From NCBI GenBank assembly GCA_029248665.1, contig JAQWIW010000011.1, forward strand, positions 40,930 to 104,929: DNA of 64,000 nucleotides, read 5' to 3'. Shown here in pieces: positions 26,275 through 37,108 of this stretch. How positions within the stretch are numbered: the stretch's first letter is position 1; the number at the start of each line of letters is the position of its first letter. The notes beneath the pieces are model-generated. The model was not told the origin of the DNA and searched no databases. It saw nothing but the letters and a program-made list of their open reading frames with translations. Made by a program: the position numbers and the translations under genes. Source of the stretch: Opitutia bacterium (GTDB taxonomy: Bacteria; Verrucomicrobiota; Verrucomicrobiia; Opitutales; Coraliomargaritaceae).

Positions 26275-27336
26275 ATTAACTTAGAAAAACACATAGCTAT
26301 TGATCGTCCATGGACCGCACTTGCACCTATGCAAGATGTAACGACTTTAGGATTTATCCAGTTACTTGGAAAATATGGAGCACCCGATCTTTTATTTACT
26401 GAATATTTTAGAGTACACGGTAACTCGACCCTAGAAAAACATATTGTTGACTCTATACTCTATCACGAGACCGATAAACCTATATTTGCGCAACTTATTG
26501 GAGAAAGCATCCCCGACCTAGAAAGAACAGTCGGAACAATCTTTGAAAGAGAATTACCAGTAACCGGAATAGATTTAAATATGGGATGCCCTGCCCCTAA
26601 AGTTTACAAGAAGAATGTAGGTGGCGGATTATTAAGAGACCCAGCCAAAATAGAAGATATCTTCAAATGTCTTAAAGGGGCTGTTCAAACATTTTTCACG
26701 GTTAAGATGCGAATAGGATTCGAAAGCGACCAACATTTTCACGAAATTCTCGATCTTATAAATACCTACCAAGTTGAATTACTCAGTCTTCATGCTCGAA
26801 CGGTAAAAGGTGGTTATAAAAGTGAAGTCCAATACGAATACATAAAAGAAGCCGCCAAAATTGCGAACTGCCCCGTTCTTGCCAACGGTAACATAACTTC
26901 ATACATAAGTTCGGAAAAAGTAATCGAAGGGACACAATGCCGAGGAGTGATGATTGGTCGATCCTGCATTCGTAACCCATGGATATTTCGCCAAATTCAA
27001 GAACACCTTACGGGGAAGTCTATATTTGCTCCTACCTTTAAGGATGTACGCGGCTATATTGAAGATCTTTACCAATTATCCAATAAATCAAATCAAGAGG
27101 AGCGATTCCGAATCAATTATTTAAAGAAATTCCTAAATTTCATTGGAATAAGCATCGATAATGAAGGACAGTTTCTTTATCAAGCAAGGCGTTGCAAAAC
27201 TAAAGGCGATCTTGATATCATTTGCGACCAATACCTAATCAAGGATGGAAATGCGGAAAAGATTTACCCAATTGAGCCAATATCAGGGCTAGTAGCACGG
27301 CCAAACTGTGAAATCAAAAATACCTGCTCATTGTAA
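26275..27336 (+). CDS. dus: tRNA-dihydrouridine synthase
   Basis: FMN enzyme reducing uridines in the tRNA D-loop. Features: GIDLNMGCPAPKVYKKNVGG with the catalytic Cys, VKMRIGFES, LLSLHARTVKGGYKSEVQYE, VLANGNITSYIS and RGVMIGRSCIRNPWIF. The conserved N-terminal strand RPWTALAPMQDVTTLGF begins before the first ATG (26329). No ATG, GTG or TTG lies between that strand and the TAA of the preceding gene at 26260. The start given is an ATT at 26275, chosen only because it includes the whole strand; the ATG at 26329 would delete the first barrel strand. Which Dus class it belongs to is not settled. Confidence 0.85.
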   Translation: MNLEKHIAIDRPWTALAPMQDVTTLGFIQLLGKYGAPDLLFTEYFRVHGNSTLEKHIVDSILYHETDKPIFAQLIGESIPDLERTVGTIFERELPVTGIDLNMGCPAPKVYKKNVGGGLLRDPAKIEDIFKCLKGAVQTFFTVKMRIGFESDQHFHEILDLINTYQVELLSLHARTVKGGYKSEVQYEYIKEAAKIANCPVLANGNITSYISSEKVIEGTQCRGVMIGRSCIRNPWIFRQIQEHLTGKSIFAPTFKDVRGYIEDLYQLSNKSNQEERFRINYLKKFLNFIGISIDNEGQFLYQARRCKTKGDLDIICDQYLIKDGNAEKIYPIEPISGLVARPNCEIKNTCSL

Positions 27337-27365
27337 AAAAGAAAACACTAGAAGCACTTGCTGGT

Positions 27366-28775
27366 TTAGCATTCTTTAAAACGTTCTTTTAAAACTGATA
27401 TCTGTGAAGCAATTTGCTCAAAGCTAGGCATACCGATTTGCTTTCTAGATTTCAAAGCTCGCTCTAATGAAAAAACGGATACCCAATCTTCATCAATGCG
27501 TTCGTCGATTGCTTTTACTTGATCAAAAGGCAATGCATCTAAAGGAAGTTCTAAAGTTTCTGATAATTTAACTAAGGCGCCAACGATATGATGTGCATCT
27601 CTAAAGGCCACTCCTTTGAGTACCAGATAATCCACTACATCTGTTGCCAATAATAAAGGATCTGAAACGGAATCCACACAACGTGACTCATTCACCTTAA
27701 CACCTTTAAGTGTTGCAGCTGTCACTTTAAGCATAAGATTAATCTGATCATAGGAATCAAACACTGGTAATTTATCCTCTTGCATATCTCGATTATAAGT
27801 CAAAGGCAGCCCCTTCATCATAGTAAACAATATTTGGGTGTTACCAATTAAGCGAGCTGACTTACCGCGAATTAATTCAAAGCCATCCGGGTTTTTCTTT
27901 TGTGGCATCAAACTCGAGCCTGTAGTGAAAGCATCAGGTAAACGAACAAATCCAAACTCAGAACTACTCCATAAGATAAAATCTTCAGACAAGCGAGACA
28001 AGTGTACACCCGCTGTTGCACATGCATTGGCAAAATCAATGAACAAATCACGATCACTCACTGCATCCATACTATTTTGAGTAATAATTGGTTCTCCCTC
28101 ATCATCGACAAAGCCTAATTTCTCAGCGACAAATAAACGATCAATTGGCAAGGTAGTTCCAGCGATTGCCCCAGAACCCAAAGGACACACATTTGCAGAA
28201 TCCCATACATTAGAAAAACGATTCATATCTCGAACCAACATTTCAACATAGGCTAATAAGTGATGCGAAATAGGCACTGGCTGAGCTCTCTGCAAATGGG
28301 TATATCCTGGGATTATAACCTGCGCATTTGCCTCAGAAAATTCTATACAATTTTGCACTAATAATTCAATATTTCCGATAATCGTTACACAAGCATCCTT
28401 AAACCATAAACGCATATCTGTGGCCACTTGATCATTTCGACTTCTTGCTGTGTGCAACTTGAGTGCCTCTGGCGATATATCAGTCAAGGCCTGCTCAATA
28501 TTCATATGAACATCTTCTAAATCACTACGCCATTTGAAATCCTGAGACTCAATAGCTTCTTCAATTTTTTCTAAACCCGACAAAATTGATTTAAGTTCAA
28601 GATTATTCAAAATACCTACCTTTTCTAGCATGGAAGCATGAGCACGGCTGCATTCAATATCATACATAGCTAGTCGACAGTCAAAAGATACTGACTCACC
28701 AATTTGTAACATTAAATCAGAGGGCTTGTCTTCAAAACGCCCTCCCCAAGTAGCTTGTTGTTTATTTTCACTCAT
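27366..28775 (-). CDS. argH: Argininosuccinate lyase
   Basis: 469 aa, full length. The enzyme splits argininosuccinate to arginine and fumarate, the last step of arginine synthesis. [15 protein letters not shown] at the start, [35 protein letters not shown] and the fumarase/lyase signature [20 protein letters not shown] are all intact, with the catalytic serine in the GSS loop. It follows the YyaL-type gene in the same direction, 52 bases away. No other arg genes are visible. Confidence 0.96.
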   Translation of the reverse strand: MSENKQQATWGGRFEDKPSDLMLQIGESVSFDCRLAMYDIECSRAHASMLEKVGILNNLELKSILSGLEKIEEAIESQDFKWRSDLEDVHMNIEQALTDISPEALKLHTARSRNDQVATDMRLWFKDACVTIIGNIELLVQNCIEFSEANAQVIIPGYTHLQRAQPVPISHHLLAYVEMLVRDMNRFSNVWDSANVCPLGSGAIAGTTLPIDRLFVAEKLGFVDDEGEPIITQNSMDAVSDRDLFIDFANACATAGVHLSRLSEDFILWSSSEFGFVRLPDAFTTGSSLMPQKKNPDGFELIRGKSARLIGNTQILFTMMKGLPLTYNRDMQEDKLPVFDSYDQINLMLKVTAATLKGVKVNESRCVDSVSDPLLLATDVVDYLVLKGVAFRDAHHIVGALVKLSETLELPLDALPFDQVKAIDERIDEDWVSVFSLERALKSRKQIGMPSFEQIASQISVLKERFKEC

Positions 28776-28827
28776 TATTTAATACTGAATCTAATTATCG
28801 TTTATAGGCATTCAAAAATATTCACAA

Positions 28828-30831
28828 TCAAATATTTTGAGAATAATTAACAAGGCTTTCCTCAAGAGATGCGCCTTTAGGATAACATGTTTTACCAATA
28901 CATAGCTGGAAATCTATTTCGGGATCAAAAAGAACAAAAAGCCTACGCCAAGAATGTTTGAATAAAATCTCCCTTAGCGATTCAATCGTATCTTGATTAT
29001 TAGTTTTAATCACTGCAATTGAGTCATGCTGGGCTATCGCCTCTAAACTACAAGCAATCGCACTGGCATGTTCTTTGGCACCTTGAGAATAAAAAGACTG
29101 CTCTCTTGAAAAAATAGTTTCATATTCAGATTCCCCAGACAAAGCATACAATCCTGAAAGCACGTGTAAGACCATGGCATTCCCAGAAGGAGTCGCATTA
29201 TCAAACCATTCTTTCCTTCGAACTATAGGAGCTTCAGCATTCTCAGCAGTGTAATAAAAACCAGTAGCTGCGGTATCACTAAAATGTGATTTAATATGGG
29301 CAAAGCAAATCTTAGCTTTCTCTATATAACCTAAAGAAGAGCCTGCTTCTAGCCAATCCACCTTCCCTGCTACAGCTAATAATGCTTGTGCATAATAGGC
29401 GTAATCATGCAAAAATCCTGGCACACGCTTGTCTGAGTCCTCATAATAAACTGAACTTAAAGAAAAGATTCCCTCCTCAGTTACGATTAAATTCGAGCCG
29501 ATAAAATCAACAATCTGACGAGCTTTCTTCACCCAGTCTTTTCGACCAAAATAAAAACCTGCTTCTGCTAATGCTATCGCTAAAAGACAATTCCATGCTG
29601 TTAATACTTTATCGTCTCGAGTTGGTAAAGTTCGGTTTTCTTCTCGAAATTTAAGCAATGTGTTTCGTGCATTTTTAAAATTATCACGTACTTGATAATC
29701 TCCATCCTGTAGGGCTAACACAGACAAATCATCTTCAAAATTTCCTTTTTGAGTGACTCCGTAGGCTAAAGAAAATTCCTTGCCTAAAGAAGGCCCTAAT
29801 ATTTGTTCGATCGTCTCAAGATTCCAAACATATGATTTTCCTTCTTCGCCTTCCACATCTGCATCCAAAGCTGAAGCATACATTCCACAATCCAACAATA
29901 GATCATTATCCAACCAAGCTACTGTCTCTTCAATAACGGATTTATATAAAGAATCTTTTTCCAACAAATATCCCTTTACATAACTTTCTAACAGCAAAGC
30001 ATTATCATAGAGCATTTTCTCAAAATGTGGAACTAACCAATGGGCATCTACACTGTAACGAGAAAAACCTCCTCCGATTTGATCATAAAGGCCACCGTGA
30101 GCCATTGCTTTCAAAGTAAGACCAGTAACTAAATCAATTCGTTTCCTAACTTCTAAACTTGTTTCCCTATGATCTCGCATTGACATTAAGAAATTCAAAA
30201 CCATTGCTTGAGGAAACTTAGGGGCCTGACCAAATCCACCATACTGATCATCGTGGTTTCCACAAATTCCCTGAACGGCTAGATTCAAATTAGCTAAATC
30301 AAAGTCTTTATTTTCAATACTTGAAGCACTTTTCGCTAATAAATTATTTCGTATTGCCTCAGCGTTTTCGGTCAACTCATCACGTGATTTTTGATAAAAG
30401 TCCGATATCCTAACCAATAACTGTGGCCAAGGAACAAGACCATTCCCCTTATCTTCAGGCGGAAAATAAGTACCGCCAAAAAACGGCCGCCCATCTGGTA
30501 AACAAAAAACATTTAAAGGCCAGCCTCCCCGTTGAATAATCATTTGCACCGCCTCCATATATACCTGATCAACATCTGGTCTTTCTTCACGATCGACTTT
30601 AATACAAATAAAGTGCTGGTTCATGATTTCAGCAATATACGGATCTTCAAAACACTCATGTGCCATTACATGGCACCAATGGCAGGAAGAGTAACCAATT
30701 GAAATCAAAATAGGCTTATCTTTCACTTTCGCTAATTCAAATGCTTCATTACACCAACTAAACCAATTAACAGGATTATCTGCATGTTGACGTAGATACA
30801 AGCTTGCCTCATTAGAGAGAGAATTTTTCAT
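28828..30831 (-). CDS. yyaL: Thioredoxin-domain protein of the YyaL/SSP411 family
   Basis: 667 aa. The N-terminal DUF255 thioredoxin-like domain has [20 protein letters not shown], then [18 protein letters not shown] with a CxxC, and [19 protein letters not shown]. The long C-terminal part, an alpha/alpha-barrel like six-hairpin glycosidases, includes [38 protein letters not shown] and [20 protein letters not shown]. The family is widely conserved from bacteria to animals, but its reaction is not established. It is divergent from mutL. Confidence 0.9.
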   Translation of the reverse strand: MKNSLSNEASLYLRQHADNPVNWFSWCNEAFELAKVKDKPILISIGYSSCHWCHVMAHECFEDPYIAEIMNQHFICIKVDREERPDVDQVYMEAVQMIIQRGGWPLNVFCLPDGRPFFGGTYFPPEDKGNGLVPWPQLLVRISDFYQKSRDELTENAEAIRNNLLAKSASSIENKDFDLANLNLAVQGICGNHDDQYGGFGQAPKFPQAMVLNFLMSMRDHRETSLEVRKRIDLVTGLTLKAMAHGGLYDQIGGGFSRYSVDAHWLVPHFEKMLYDNALLLESYVKGYLLEKDSLYKSVIEETVAWLDNDLLLDCGMYASALDADVEGEEGKSYVWNLETIEQILGPSLGKEFSLAYGVTQKGNFEDDLSVLALQDGDYQVRDNFKNARNTLLKFREENRTLPTRDDKVLTAWNCLLAIALAEAGFYFGRKDWVKKARQIVDFIGSNLIVTEEGIFSLSSVYYEDSDKRVPGFLHDYAYYAQALLAVAGKVDWLEAGSSLGYIEKAKICFAHIKSHFSDTAATGFYYTAENAEAPIVRRKEWFDNATPSGNAMVLHVLSGLYALSGESEYETIFSREQSFYSQGAKEHASAIACSLEAIAQHDSIAVIKTNNQDTIESLREILFKHSWRRLFVLFDPEIDFQLCIGKTCYPKGASLEESLVNYSQNI

Positions 30832-30921
30832 AAAAAGATATAATAAAATTAGAAATTGGAGATATGTCTATTGCATTGATATATCACAATCAATATACAA
30901 GCTAAAATAATCAATAAAACT

Positions 30922-32739
30922 ATGCCTCGAATTAAAATCCTAAGTGATCGTGTTGCGAATCAAATTGCAGCGGGTGAAGTGATTGAGAGACCTGTAGCGG
31001 TAATCAAAGAATTAGTTGAAAATAGCATAGATGCACAAGCTACTAAAATTTCAATTGAAATCAGTAATGGTGGAAAATCATCGATAAAGATTTCCGATAA
31101 CGGAATAGGAATGAATGAAGATGAAGCACTGCTCTCTTTAGAACGTCACGCAACCAGTAAATTACGAGAAGCTAATGACCTTGATGAAATTACTAGCTTT
31201 GGCTTTAGAGGTGAAGCCCTACCTTCAATCGCTTCTGTCTCACAATTCACTCTTAAGTCACGTACAAAAGATTCTATAGAAGGCATTGAAATCTATATTA
31301 ATGCTGGTAAGTTGTTACACAAAAAAGCCTGTGGAATGCCACATGGGACAGTAATTGATGTCAGGAACTTATTCACTGGAGTCCCTGCTAGAAGAAAATT
31401 TCTCAAAAGCGAAAATACTGAATCAGCCCATATTTATTTTACAGTACGACTATTTGCCCTAGCTCATCCTCAAATTGCTTTTGAACTCATTGATACTGGC
31501 AAAATCATTTTAAAATCACCTGCCTGCAATAGCTTAAATGATAGAATAAGTGAAATATGGAATCGCAATATCGCCAAAGACTTGTTGCCGATATCTCATA
31601 AAGATGAAAATTCTGATCTTCAAATAAACGGCTTAATTGCAAAAGTCGGCATAGATAGATCTACCCGCAGAGAAATGATTTTCTTTGTAAATAATCGTCC
31701 TGTAGATAACCGTACTCTATCCTATGCAGTACTGGATGCCTATATGGGTAAAATCCCCAAAGGGCGTTTTCCCATTGTCTTTCTTTTTCTGACAATTAAC
31801 CCCAAAAATATTGATGTAAATATTCATCCAACAAAAAAAGAAATACGTTTCCGCGATGAAGCGAAAGTACGTCAATTTGTGCTTCATGCCATACACGAAA
31901 AATTAGAAGCATCCAATCCACATTTAATTCAAAAACAACAAAGCACAGAATCCGAATTCCCAGAAGCCAAGCCACTTCCCATTATTGCAAAAGATTTAAG
32001 ACAGGAAGAATCTGATAATGGAGAGAATACTCCGAGCAATGCTGAATCTAAAAAAAACCAAGCAATTGAAAACCCTCAGCAAAATCCACATCTAAAACTT
32101 AAGCCATTTGAGTCACAAAATTCCGATATAACACCGACTCCAGAACCCATTAAAAATCTAAAGGTCAATTGGGTCTATTTACGCACTCTTAAGGAAAAAT
32201 ATGCCTTATACCAGACTCCCGAAGGAATTGTACTTCTCAATATTTTACGAGCAAAACAGCGAATTCGTTATGAACAAATTTTAAAAGATCTGAGCGGAAG
32301 TAAACAGATTAAACAAGATCTGATCATACCTATACAAATTGAACTAGAACCTTTAGCTGAATCTGCTCTCAATGCTCATTTAGACCAACTCAATGACTAC
32401 GGCTTTACTATAGAACCTTTCGGAAAGAATTTTTATCGCATACTCAGTATACCTAATTGGTTGAAAATAGAACAGGTAAAAAAATTCACACTGGATCTAA
32501 TTGATCAATTAAGAACTAGAGGAAGTTATTCAAAAAATCCTAAACAATCGATTTTCTGGGAACAAATAGCACACAGTGCGATTAAAGACTTTTTGTTTAA
32601 TTCAGAAAAAGAGCATGCGTCATCCCTTGAAAAGTTACCTAAGCTGCTCTTCCAATGCGAAGAACCTCTTACTAATCCTCTTGGGAAAATTATATTTTTT
32701 GAACTCAGTTGGAATGATATAGATAAAAAAATTAACTAA
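30922..32739 (+). CDS. mutL: DNA mismatch repair protein MutL, endonuclease motifs missing
   Basis: 605 aa. The N-terminal GHKL ATPase is intact: VANQIAAGEVIERPVAVIKE, ELVENSIDAQATKI, SDNGIGM, SFGFRGEALPSIASV and GVPARRKFLKS. A polar linker (about 330-405) follows. In the C-terminal dimer domain the metal motif DQHA(x)2E(x)4E is replaced by N440-I-L-R-x-x-Q446, although the last Glu is kept; ACR reads AHS and CPHGRP reads TNPLGK. So the latent endonuclease and its zinc site of most non-MutH bacteria appear lost. No mutS or mutH is in the window. Confidence 0.93.
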   Translation: MPRIKILSDRVANQIAAGEVIERPVAVIKELVENSIDAQATKISIEISNGGKSSIKISDNGIGMNEDEALLSLERHATSKLREANDLDEITSFGFRGEALPSIASVSQFTLKSRTKDSIEGIEIYINAGKLLHKKACGMPHGTVIDVRNLFTGVPARRKFLKSENTESAHIYFTVRLFALAHPQIAFELIDTGKIILKSPACNSLNDRISEIWNRNIAKDLLPISHKDENSDLQINGLIAKVGIDRSTRREMIFFVNNRPVDNRTLSYAVLDAYMGKIPKGRFPIVFLFLTINPKNIDVNIHPTKKEIRFRDEAKVRQFVLHAIHEKLEASNPHLIQKQQSTESEFPEAKPLPIIAKDLRQEESDNGENTPSNAESKKNQAIENPQQNPHLKLKPFESQNSDITPTPEPIKNLKVNWVYLRTLKEKYALYQTPEGIVLLNILRAKQRIRYEQILKDLSGSKQIKQDLIIPIQIELEPLAESALNAHLDQLNDYGFTIEPFGKNFYRILSIPNWLKIEQVKKFTLDLIDQLRTRGSYSKNPKQSIFWEQIAHSAIKDFLFNSEKEHASSLEKLPKLLFQCEEPLTNPLGKIIFFELSWNDIDKKIN

Positions 32740-32792
32740 CTCTTTAGTTATTGATTCCTTGGCCTTGAAAGATTATTATCCATGTAAGCTTT

Positions 32793-33446
32793 ATGGCAAA
32801 GATCCCCCTGAATTTTAATCGTATTGTATACGCAAATTTAAACCTATTTGCAAGTAATGGTCATATTTGCTCCTTATGCGATGCCGCTATTGCTCATGAT
32901 TTATTATCCATACTTGTATTCCCCACAAGTATTCCACTCTGCACCAACCTCCTAAAACATACAAATCTCAAACTCGATGCAGTAATCGCTTACCCGCATG
33001 GCCGCTCGACCCTTGAATCTAAAATAGCGGAAATCAATCAGGTAGCAAAGTTAGGAGCTAATGCGGTTACTGTATTTATTAATTACTCTGCCCTTCGTTC
33101 GGGAGAAAAGAACGCCACCACTGATGAAATATTTGCATTAGCGACTGCCAGTCAAAAACTACAACTACATTTAACTATTGCTTTGGAAGGTTCAATTCTC
33201 GAACCCAAGCACCTTAAGTTTGCTTACAATGCTTCTATCCAATCAAAAGCAGATGCTTTCCTCAGCTCGTACGGTGCTTCATTTTCAGAGACCTGCAATC
33301 AAATCAATCAACTCTCATCTATTGAAGATTCACCGATAAAAATCCAAGCCTATTTAAAAAAATTAAATCCCAAACTAATACACAAACTCCACAGCTTAGG
33401 GGTAGATACAATTGTCTCAGACGGAGACCTTAGCAAAATCAAATAA
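32793..33446 (+). CDS. DeoC-like barrel protein lacking the catalytic lysine
   Basis: 217 aa. Layout follows deoxyribose-phosphate aldolase: LCDAAIAHDLLSILVFP, VIAYPHGRSTLESKIAEINQ, KLGANAVTVFINYSALRSGE, LTIALEGSILEPKHLKFA, then the barrel position AFLSSYGAS. The Asp of the DeoC EID/EVD motif is Thr93, and the Schiff-base lysine of FIKTSTG is Leu157, so aldolase chemistry by the usual route is unlikely. It might be a pseudoenzyme or have a new reaction. It follows mutL by 53 bases. Its stop is immediately adjacent to the stop of the convergent M23 gene. Confidence 0.65.
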   Translation: MAKIPLNFNRIVYANLNLFASNGHICSLCDAAIAHDLLSILVFPTSIPLCTNLLKHTNLKLDAVIAYPHGRSTLESKIAEINQVAKLGANAVTVFINYSALRSGEKNATTDEIFALATASQKLQLHLTIALEGSILEPKHLKFAYNASIQSKADAFLSSYGASFSETCNQINQLSSIEDSPIKIQAYLKKLNPKLIHKLHSLGVDTIVSDGDLSKIK

Positions 33447-34460
33447 TTAAAAGAATATCTTTTCGATATTTGAGAGTAAAGTACTCGAAGGGATAAGCTC
33501 TGAACCTTTTTTATAAAATAAAACCGGCTCTACGCCGAAATCATAATTAGGGTTGTAGCGAATAATCTTTATATCAACCCCATCCTGCAAGCGTACTTCC
33601 GAATGATCTAATGCTTTCCAACGTACGGGCACACCATATCTTGAAAAAGTAATTTCCCATCCTTCAATATCCGATTTAGAAAGGCCATTTGTTTCTAAAA
33701 AGCTTGGATTATTTTGAATAAAAAAAGGCATGTCATTACTACGTACTTGAACTGCAAGAATATGGGGCAAGAATTCAAGATAAGATTTAAAGCCATCAGA
33801 TTGATTCATACGAATTGATCTATAAAAATCTAGAGGATCCACCCCAAGTAAATTCATGCCATTCCACTTTTTGTGCCAATTCTTTGTTTCGTAAGATTGT
33901 GACTTAAACCATGATTGAAAATTATCGCTTAGCTGAAGCCCAATTTCAAAATGTAAATGAGCTCGATTTTTTGGAATCGTATAGCCACCAGCGCTATTCC
34001 CCATTCGTCCTAATCGATCACCTTCGGCAACAAAATGATTTATGCGTAAACCACCATCAATTGAATCCAAATGTGCATATAATGAATAGAATTTTAACCC
34101 TGCCTCTTTATGTAATAAAACAACATACAAGCCATATTTACTTTGGTTGGAATTTTCATTAATATACACAACTTTACCAGGAAGGACTGCAAAAATTGAA
34201 TCTAAGACTTCCTTTTTTTCATTAAATTTAATGCCGAATAAATCCAACCCTTCATGAAACTTTTTACCTTTATTGCGGACTAATCCATACATGCCAGATG
34301 ATGGATTTCCAGAAACTGTTGCTTGAACAAATGCTTCAATAGATTCACCATTGGCAAATGCTGGATTAGAGGTAGGCCATATCAAAGCATTGCAATTATA
34401 ACTAAATAACAGAAGCAGTAGAACATTTTTAAGTATCTGCATACTCGCTAAATTTTTCAT
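33447..34460 (-). CDS. Secreted M23-family metallopeptidase
   Basis: 337 aa from the ATG at 34460, five bases after the upstream gene's stop. The frame is open to 34481, but that start would overlap the upstream gene. The N terminus (MKNLASMQILKNVLLLLLFS and on) is a signal peptide. The LytM/M23 zinc site is present: HEGLDLFG (HxxxD), LKFYSLYAHLDSIDGG and AHLHFEIG (HxH). M23 enzymes cut peptidoglycan cross-bridges or regulate amidases. The roughly 130 residues after the domain are unassigned. Probably co-transcribed with the unknown protein upstream. Confidence 0.87.
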   Translation of the reverse strand: MKNLASMQILKNVLLLLLFSYNCNALIWPTSNPAFANGESIEAFVQATVSGNPSSGMYGLVRNKGKKFHEGLDLFGIKFNEKKEVLDSIFAVLPGKVVYINENSNQSKYGLYVVLLHKEAGLKFYSLYAHLDSIDGGLRINHFVAEGDRLGRMGNSAGGYTIPKNRAHLHFEIGLQLSDNFQSWFKSQSYETKNWHKKWNGMNLLGVDPLDFYRSIRMNQSDGFKSYLEFLPHILAVQVRSNDMPFFIQNNPSFLETNGLSKSDIEGWEITFSRYGVPVRWKALDHSEVRLQDGVDIKIIRYNPNYDFGVEPVLFYKKGSELIPSSTLLSNIEKIFF

Positions 34461-34464
34461 CAAA

Positions 34465-34971
34465 CTAAAGTAAAAGATCACCGATGATAGATTCTACCTT
34501 AGAGACACTTTCAATATCAGGTATCACTAATGGTACGCTAAACTCTCGTTTTGTTTTTACATGAATAAAGTTTTGCGAATCAGCTTGGTCCTTAATCGCT
34601 TGAGATTTAAGAACACGCTTACGCTCCAAACTCACAGCAAATAAATATTGAAGCAATCCAAGCTCTCCTTGTTCGTTGCTTAGCCCATCAGAATCATAAA
34701 GAGAAAAAAAGAAACTTTCAGCCGAATGCTTTCTTTCTTCCTGAGTCAAAGCCTTAGCCTCCTCCGAGTACACCCTAGACCACCTTCCAAGAATAACGGT
34801 TTCTTCCACCTGTTCCCATTCTGAAGATTCTGACTCTAGAAGATCACAACGAATCATTTCATTATTTTTAATATCCTTTAAAACAATACAGAGAATATTT
34901 TCCCCATCCTCAAAAGCCTTGCCCGTAATTGATGACTGCTTACCGAAATCTTTTATTTCCCAATGAATCAT
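34465..34971 (-). CDS. Protein of unknown function upstream of the M23 peptidase
   Basis: 168 aa, cytoplasmic by appearance (no signal peptide or membrane segment). It begins MIHWEIKDFGKQSSITGKAF, then has a beta-rich first half (ILCIVLKDIKNNEMIRCDLL) and a helical middle (YSEEAKALTQEERKHSAESF). GLLQYLFAVSLERKRVLKSQ is a second helix. The C terminus ends in IESIIGDLLL-like hydrophobic residues. I do not recognise the family. It is the first gene of a pair with the peptidase. The next 225 bases up to cysI hold no gene and no structure I can support. Confidence 0.65.
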   Translation of the reverse strand: MIHWEIKDFGKQSSITGKAFEDGENILCIVLKDIKNNEMIRCDLLESESSEWEQVEETVILGRWSRVYSEEAKALTQEERKHSAESFFFSLYDSDGLSNEQGELGLLQYLFAVSLERKRVLKSQAIKDQADSQNFIHVKTKREFSVPLVIPDIESVSKVESIIGDLLL

Positions 34972-35196
34972 ATTTTAAAATGTCTTTTATGTCGCATAAT
35001 TTTCAAGCTTTTACTCACTCCACCTGAAAATTTATTGCAGCAAATCTCTGATCATAACATTAAAACGACATAGAAAGAACCATTGCCATGGAACGGTCGC
35101 ACTATAGGGCATAATAGAAGACACACTAGAGGACATGAGCAGTCACATAAATGATCGGATTAACTACTCGGAGACTGTAACAATAAATGCCTGCTG

Positions 35197-36939
35197 CTAA
35201 GACTTCTCCTGATACTGAATTTCTTTCAAATCACTATGAAAAGCGTTGCCATCGTTAGTAGCATTTACGTAGCCGGCACGAATGGTGAAATCTCCGAAGC
35301 GTTCATTTGCCTTTCGATTTTTTGCGAAATCAATAAATATTGGTTTTAAGCAGTCTAAAATCTGTTCGTGAGTCACTGAATTTTTATATAATTTATTTAA
35401 TCGCTCTCCATCAAACCCGGCCCCTAAGTATAGATTATATTTACCAGGCACCTTACCTACTAAACCAATCTCACCTAAATAAGGGCGACCACAGCCATTT
35501 GGGCATCCAGTAGATCGAATGACTATTGGTTCCTTAAATAAGCCCAATTCTTCAAGTAAAACTTCAATATCCGAGACTAATTTAGGCAAATAACGTTCTG
35601 ATTCAGCGAGAGCTAAGCCACATGTTGGAAGTGCAACACAGGCAATTTGGTTTTTACGAATACCAGAAAATCTTTCATAACCGTCTAATTCGTATTCTTC
35701 AACTAAAGCTTGAATAGTCTTCTTATCTTTCTCGGCTATCTTCCCAATAATAATATTTTGGTTAGCGGTTAAACGAAAATCGCCTTTATGAATTTTTGCG
35801 ATTTCCTTTAGCCCTGTTTTGATTTTCAGATTCCCTTCATCTAAAACCCGACCCCCTTCGATATAGAGTCCTAGATTCCAAAATCCTTCAAAATCCTGAA
35901 CCCATCCATAAAGGTCACCATTGCTTTCAAATTTATAAGCTTTTGGCTCTTCTAGGCTGTACCCTAAACGAGCTTCAAGCTCTTTTAAAATCGAATCTTT
36001 CCCTCGATCTTCCACTGTGTATTTGAAACGAGCGTGAGCGCGATTTGTTCGATCGCCGAAATCTCTTTGTATTGATACAATTTTTTCTGAAACATCGAGA
36101 ACTTGATCTGAAGTACAAAATGCAATTACATCTGCTAAACGTGGAAAAGTCTCTTCATTGCCATGTGTCATTCCCATTCCACCACCAACAGTCACATTAA
36201 ATCCTAGTAACTTGTCGCCTTCAATGATCGCAATAAAGCCTAAACAATGAGCAAATACATCGACATCATTGTGCGGAGGTATTGCAAAAGCTATTTTAAA
36301 TTTTCTAGGAAGATAGGTCTCTCCGTAAAGTGGCTCTGCATCTGAACCACCATGAGACACTATTTTCTCTCCATCCAACCAAATTTCAGCATAAGCTGAT
36401 GTTCTTGGTTTTAAATGTGTATCCACTGCTTCAGCTATTGATTGTACATCGTTATAAATCTCACTTTTTGGAGGATTAGGGTTACACATGACATTTCGAT
36501 TCACATCTCCACAAGCAGCTAATGTTGTGAGCAAGGCATCATTCACAGTCTTGATAGTATTCTTTAGATTACTTTTCAATATACCATGAAGCTGTAGCGC
36601 TTGGCGTGTTGTTATCTTCAATGTATTAAATTCACAATAATTTGCTAAATCATCAATTGCGATCCATTGCTCGGAAGTGCAAGTCCCCCCTGGTAAACAA
36701 ATACGTGCCATGAATGTGTAGGCTTTATCTAATTTCTTACGTCTTCGCTCTGCCCTGTGGTCACGGTTGTCTTGCTGATAAATGCCATGAAACTTAGTTA
36801 ATTGCTGGTCGTCTGCTGACATAGATCCCGTTAATGAATCGGATAAACCTTCAAGGATGGTTCCACGAAGGAACTCACTCGCCGATTTTATTGACTCATT
36901 TTTATGCAATTTTTCTGGTGATTGACTGTCTGATATCAT
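35197..36939 (-). CDS. cysI: Sulfite reductase hemoprotein (beta) subunit
   Basis: 580 aa. Assimilatory sulfite reductase reduces sulfite to sulfide with siroheme and a 4Fe-4S cluster. The cysteine ligands are in CVALPTCGLALAESERYLP and in RSTGCPNGCGRPYLGEIG. Siroheme-site arginines are in QLTKFHGIYQQDNRDHRAER and GGTCTSEQWIAID, and the repeat NVTVGGGMGMTHGNEETFPR is typical. It is divergent from cysJ, which encodes the flavoprotein partner. The 169-base control region between them is AT-rich. Confidence 0.96.
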   Translation of the reverse strand: MISDSQSPEKLHKNESIKSASEFLRGTILEGLSDSLTGSMSADDQQLTKFHGIYQQDNRDHRAERRRKKLDKAYTFMARICLPGGTCTSEQWIAIDDLANYCEFNTLKITTRQALQLHGILKSNLKNTIKTVNDALLTTLAACGDVNRNVMCNPNPPKSEIYNDVQSIAEAVDTHLKPRTSAYAEIWLDGEKIVSHGGSDAEPLYGETYLPRKFKIAFAIPPHNDVDVFAHCLGFIAIIEGDKLLGFNVTVGGGMGMTHGNEETFPRLADVIAFCTSDQVLDVSEKIVSIQRDFGDRTNRAHARFKYTVEDRGKDSILKELEARLGYSLEEPKAYKFESNGDLYGWVQDFEGFWNLGLYIEGGRVLDEGNLKIKTGLKEIAKIHKGDFRLTANQNIIIGKIAEKDKKTIQALVEEYELDGYERFSGIRKNQIACVALPTCGLALAESERYLPKLVSDIEVLLEELGLFKEPIVIRSTGCPNGCGRPYLGEIGLVGKVPGKYNLYLGAGFDGERLNKLYKNSVTHEQILDCLKPIFIDFAKNRKANERFGDFTIRAGYVNATNDGNAFHSDLKEIQYQEKS

Positions 36940-37108
36940 AAAAAGTTTTACTCTGTGAGACTATTTCTTAAAACACTTATTTGATGCTACGACTTGACTC
37001 TATTTATTTGTTTGTCAGTTAAGAAGTAATAAAATCAAATCAAAGTATTCAAATTAGCAAGTAATAAGACAATAAGATTAAACAAATTTTTAACTATTCA
37101 CACGATAA

